Assembly: GCF_020443705.1 (NCBI RefSeq)
Contig: NZ_JAIZZK010000001.1
Location: 372,001-436,000 of the forward strand
DNA: 64,000 bases
Direction: 5' to 3'
DNA from: Clostridium algoriphilum
Lineage (GTDB): Bacteria; Bacillota; Clostridia; Clostridiales; Clostridiaceae
Under the pieces are notes generated by a model that did not search any database, was not told the origin of the DNA, and saw only the letters and a program-made list of their open reading frames with translations. Positions 63,960 to 64,000 of this stretch are shown in pieces; positions within the stretch are counted from its first letter, which is position 1, and every line of letters starts with the position of its first letter. The position numbers and the translations under genes were made by a program.

Positions 63960-64000
63960 GTGTCTAGTCTATAGGTACCAGTTTATAACGTACCATTATC

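Overview
The window is about 64 kb of AT-rich, mostly minus-strand DNA from a spore-forming, anaerobic Firmicute, most likely a Clostridium in the strict sense. The main reasons are the gene orders alaS-ireB-ruvX-DUF1292-fur, iscR-iscS-iscU-mnmA and ruvA-ruvB-queA-tgt-yajC-(TIGR04086)-scfA-scfB-secD-secF-recJ-apt-relA-dtd-MBL-hemZ-aspS. The SCIFF peptide with its radical SAM maturase, spore photoproduct lyase and YtaF point the same way. Codons are strongly A/T-ending, and AGGAGG-type ribosome sites are strong and often place the start inside the longest open frame.

Layout. 1-6 kb: end of fur, DUF1292, ruvX, ireB, alaS with an Ala T-box leader, an AI-2E transporter and a PRC-barrel protein. 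6-15 kb: lipoprotein NagZ, then the Fe-S/thiolation operon iscR-iscS-iscU-mnmA plus a second iscU, with a foldable leader upstream of iscR. Next come hisS behind a promoter-proximal terminator hairpin and a second class-V aminotransferase. 15-22 kb: transport and metabolism genes (AEC carrier, PHP phosphatase, PTS-like IIC, glyA, ThrE pair), a secreted protein and a decayed cystine/dicarboxylate symporter. 22-42 kb: the conserved housekeeping block listed above, including a 45-residue SCIFF gene and a RecJ-like protein that has lost most catalytic residues, followed by a BofC-like and a DUF523/DUF1722 protein. 42-55 kb: aat, splB-like, rlmA, AI-2E transporter, glutaredoxin-like, DEAD helicase, stress-type SDR, a three-gene cluster (M15 peptidase, amidase-fold protein, coiled coil), a CymR-like Rrf2 regulator, CDF transporter and ytaF. 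55-59 kb: an accessory stretch of unrecognised genes, including a 55-residue membrane protein, a possible ribbon-helix-helix protein preceded by direct repeats, and a 367-residue protein built of about 46-residue repeats. 59-64 kb: a redox/efflux block (flavodoxin, FMN reductase, MerR, aldo/keto reductase with 2[4Fe-4S], MATE) of less AT-rich composition, abutting the left end of an IS3-family element, so probably acquired laterally.

How the genes work together. IscR/IscS/IscU/MnmA couple cysteine sulfur to Fe-S assembly and tRNA 2-thiouridine. Many products here need that supply or act on tRNA (HemZ, ScfB, SplB, QueA, Tgt, AlaRS, HisRS, AspRS, Dtd). SecD/SecF/YajC form the accessory translocon. 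RelA and Apt handle purine and alarmone metabolism. RuvA/RuvB resolve recombination intermediates.

No rRNA, tRNA, CRISPR array, complete transposon or recognisable defence system was seen. The most unusual items are the repeat protein with its RHH-like neighbour, the iscR leader, the hisS leader hairpin, the catalytically degenerate RecJ-like protein, and a 23-codon ORF between hairpins near 46.9 kb. All are candidates inferred from sequence alone.
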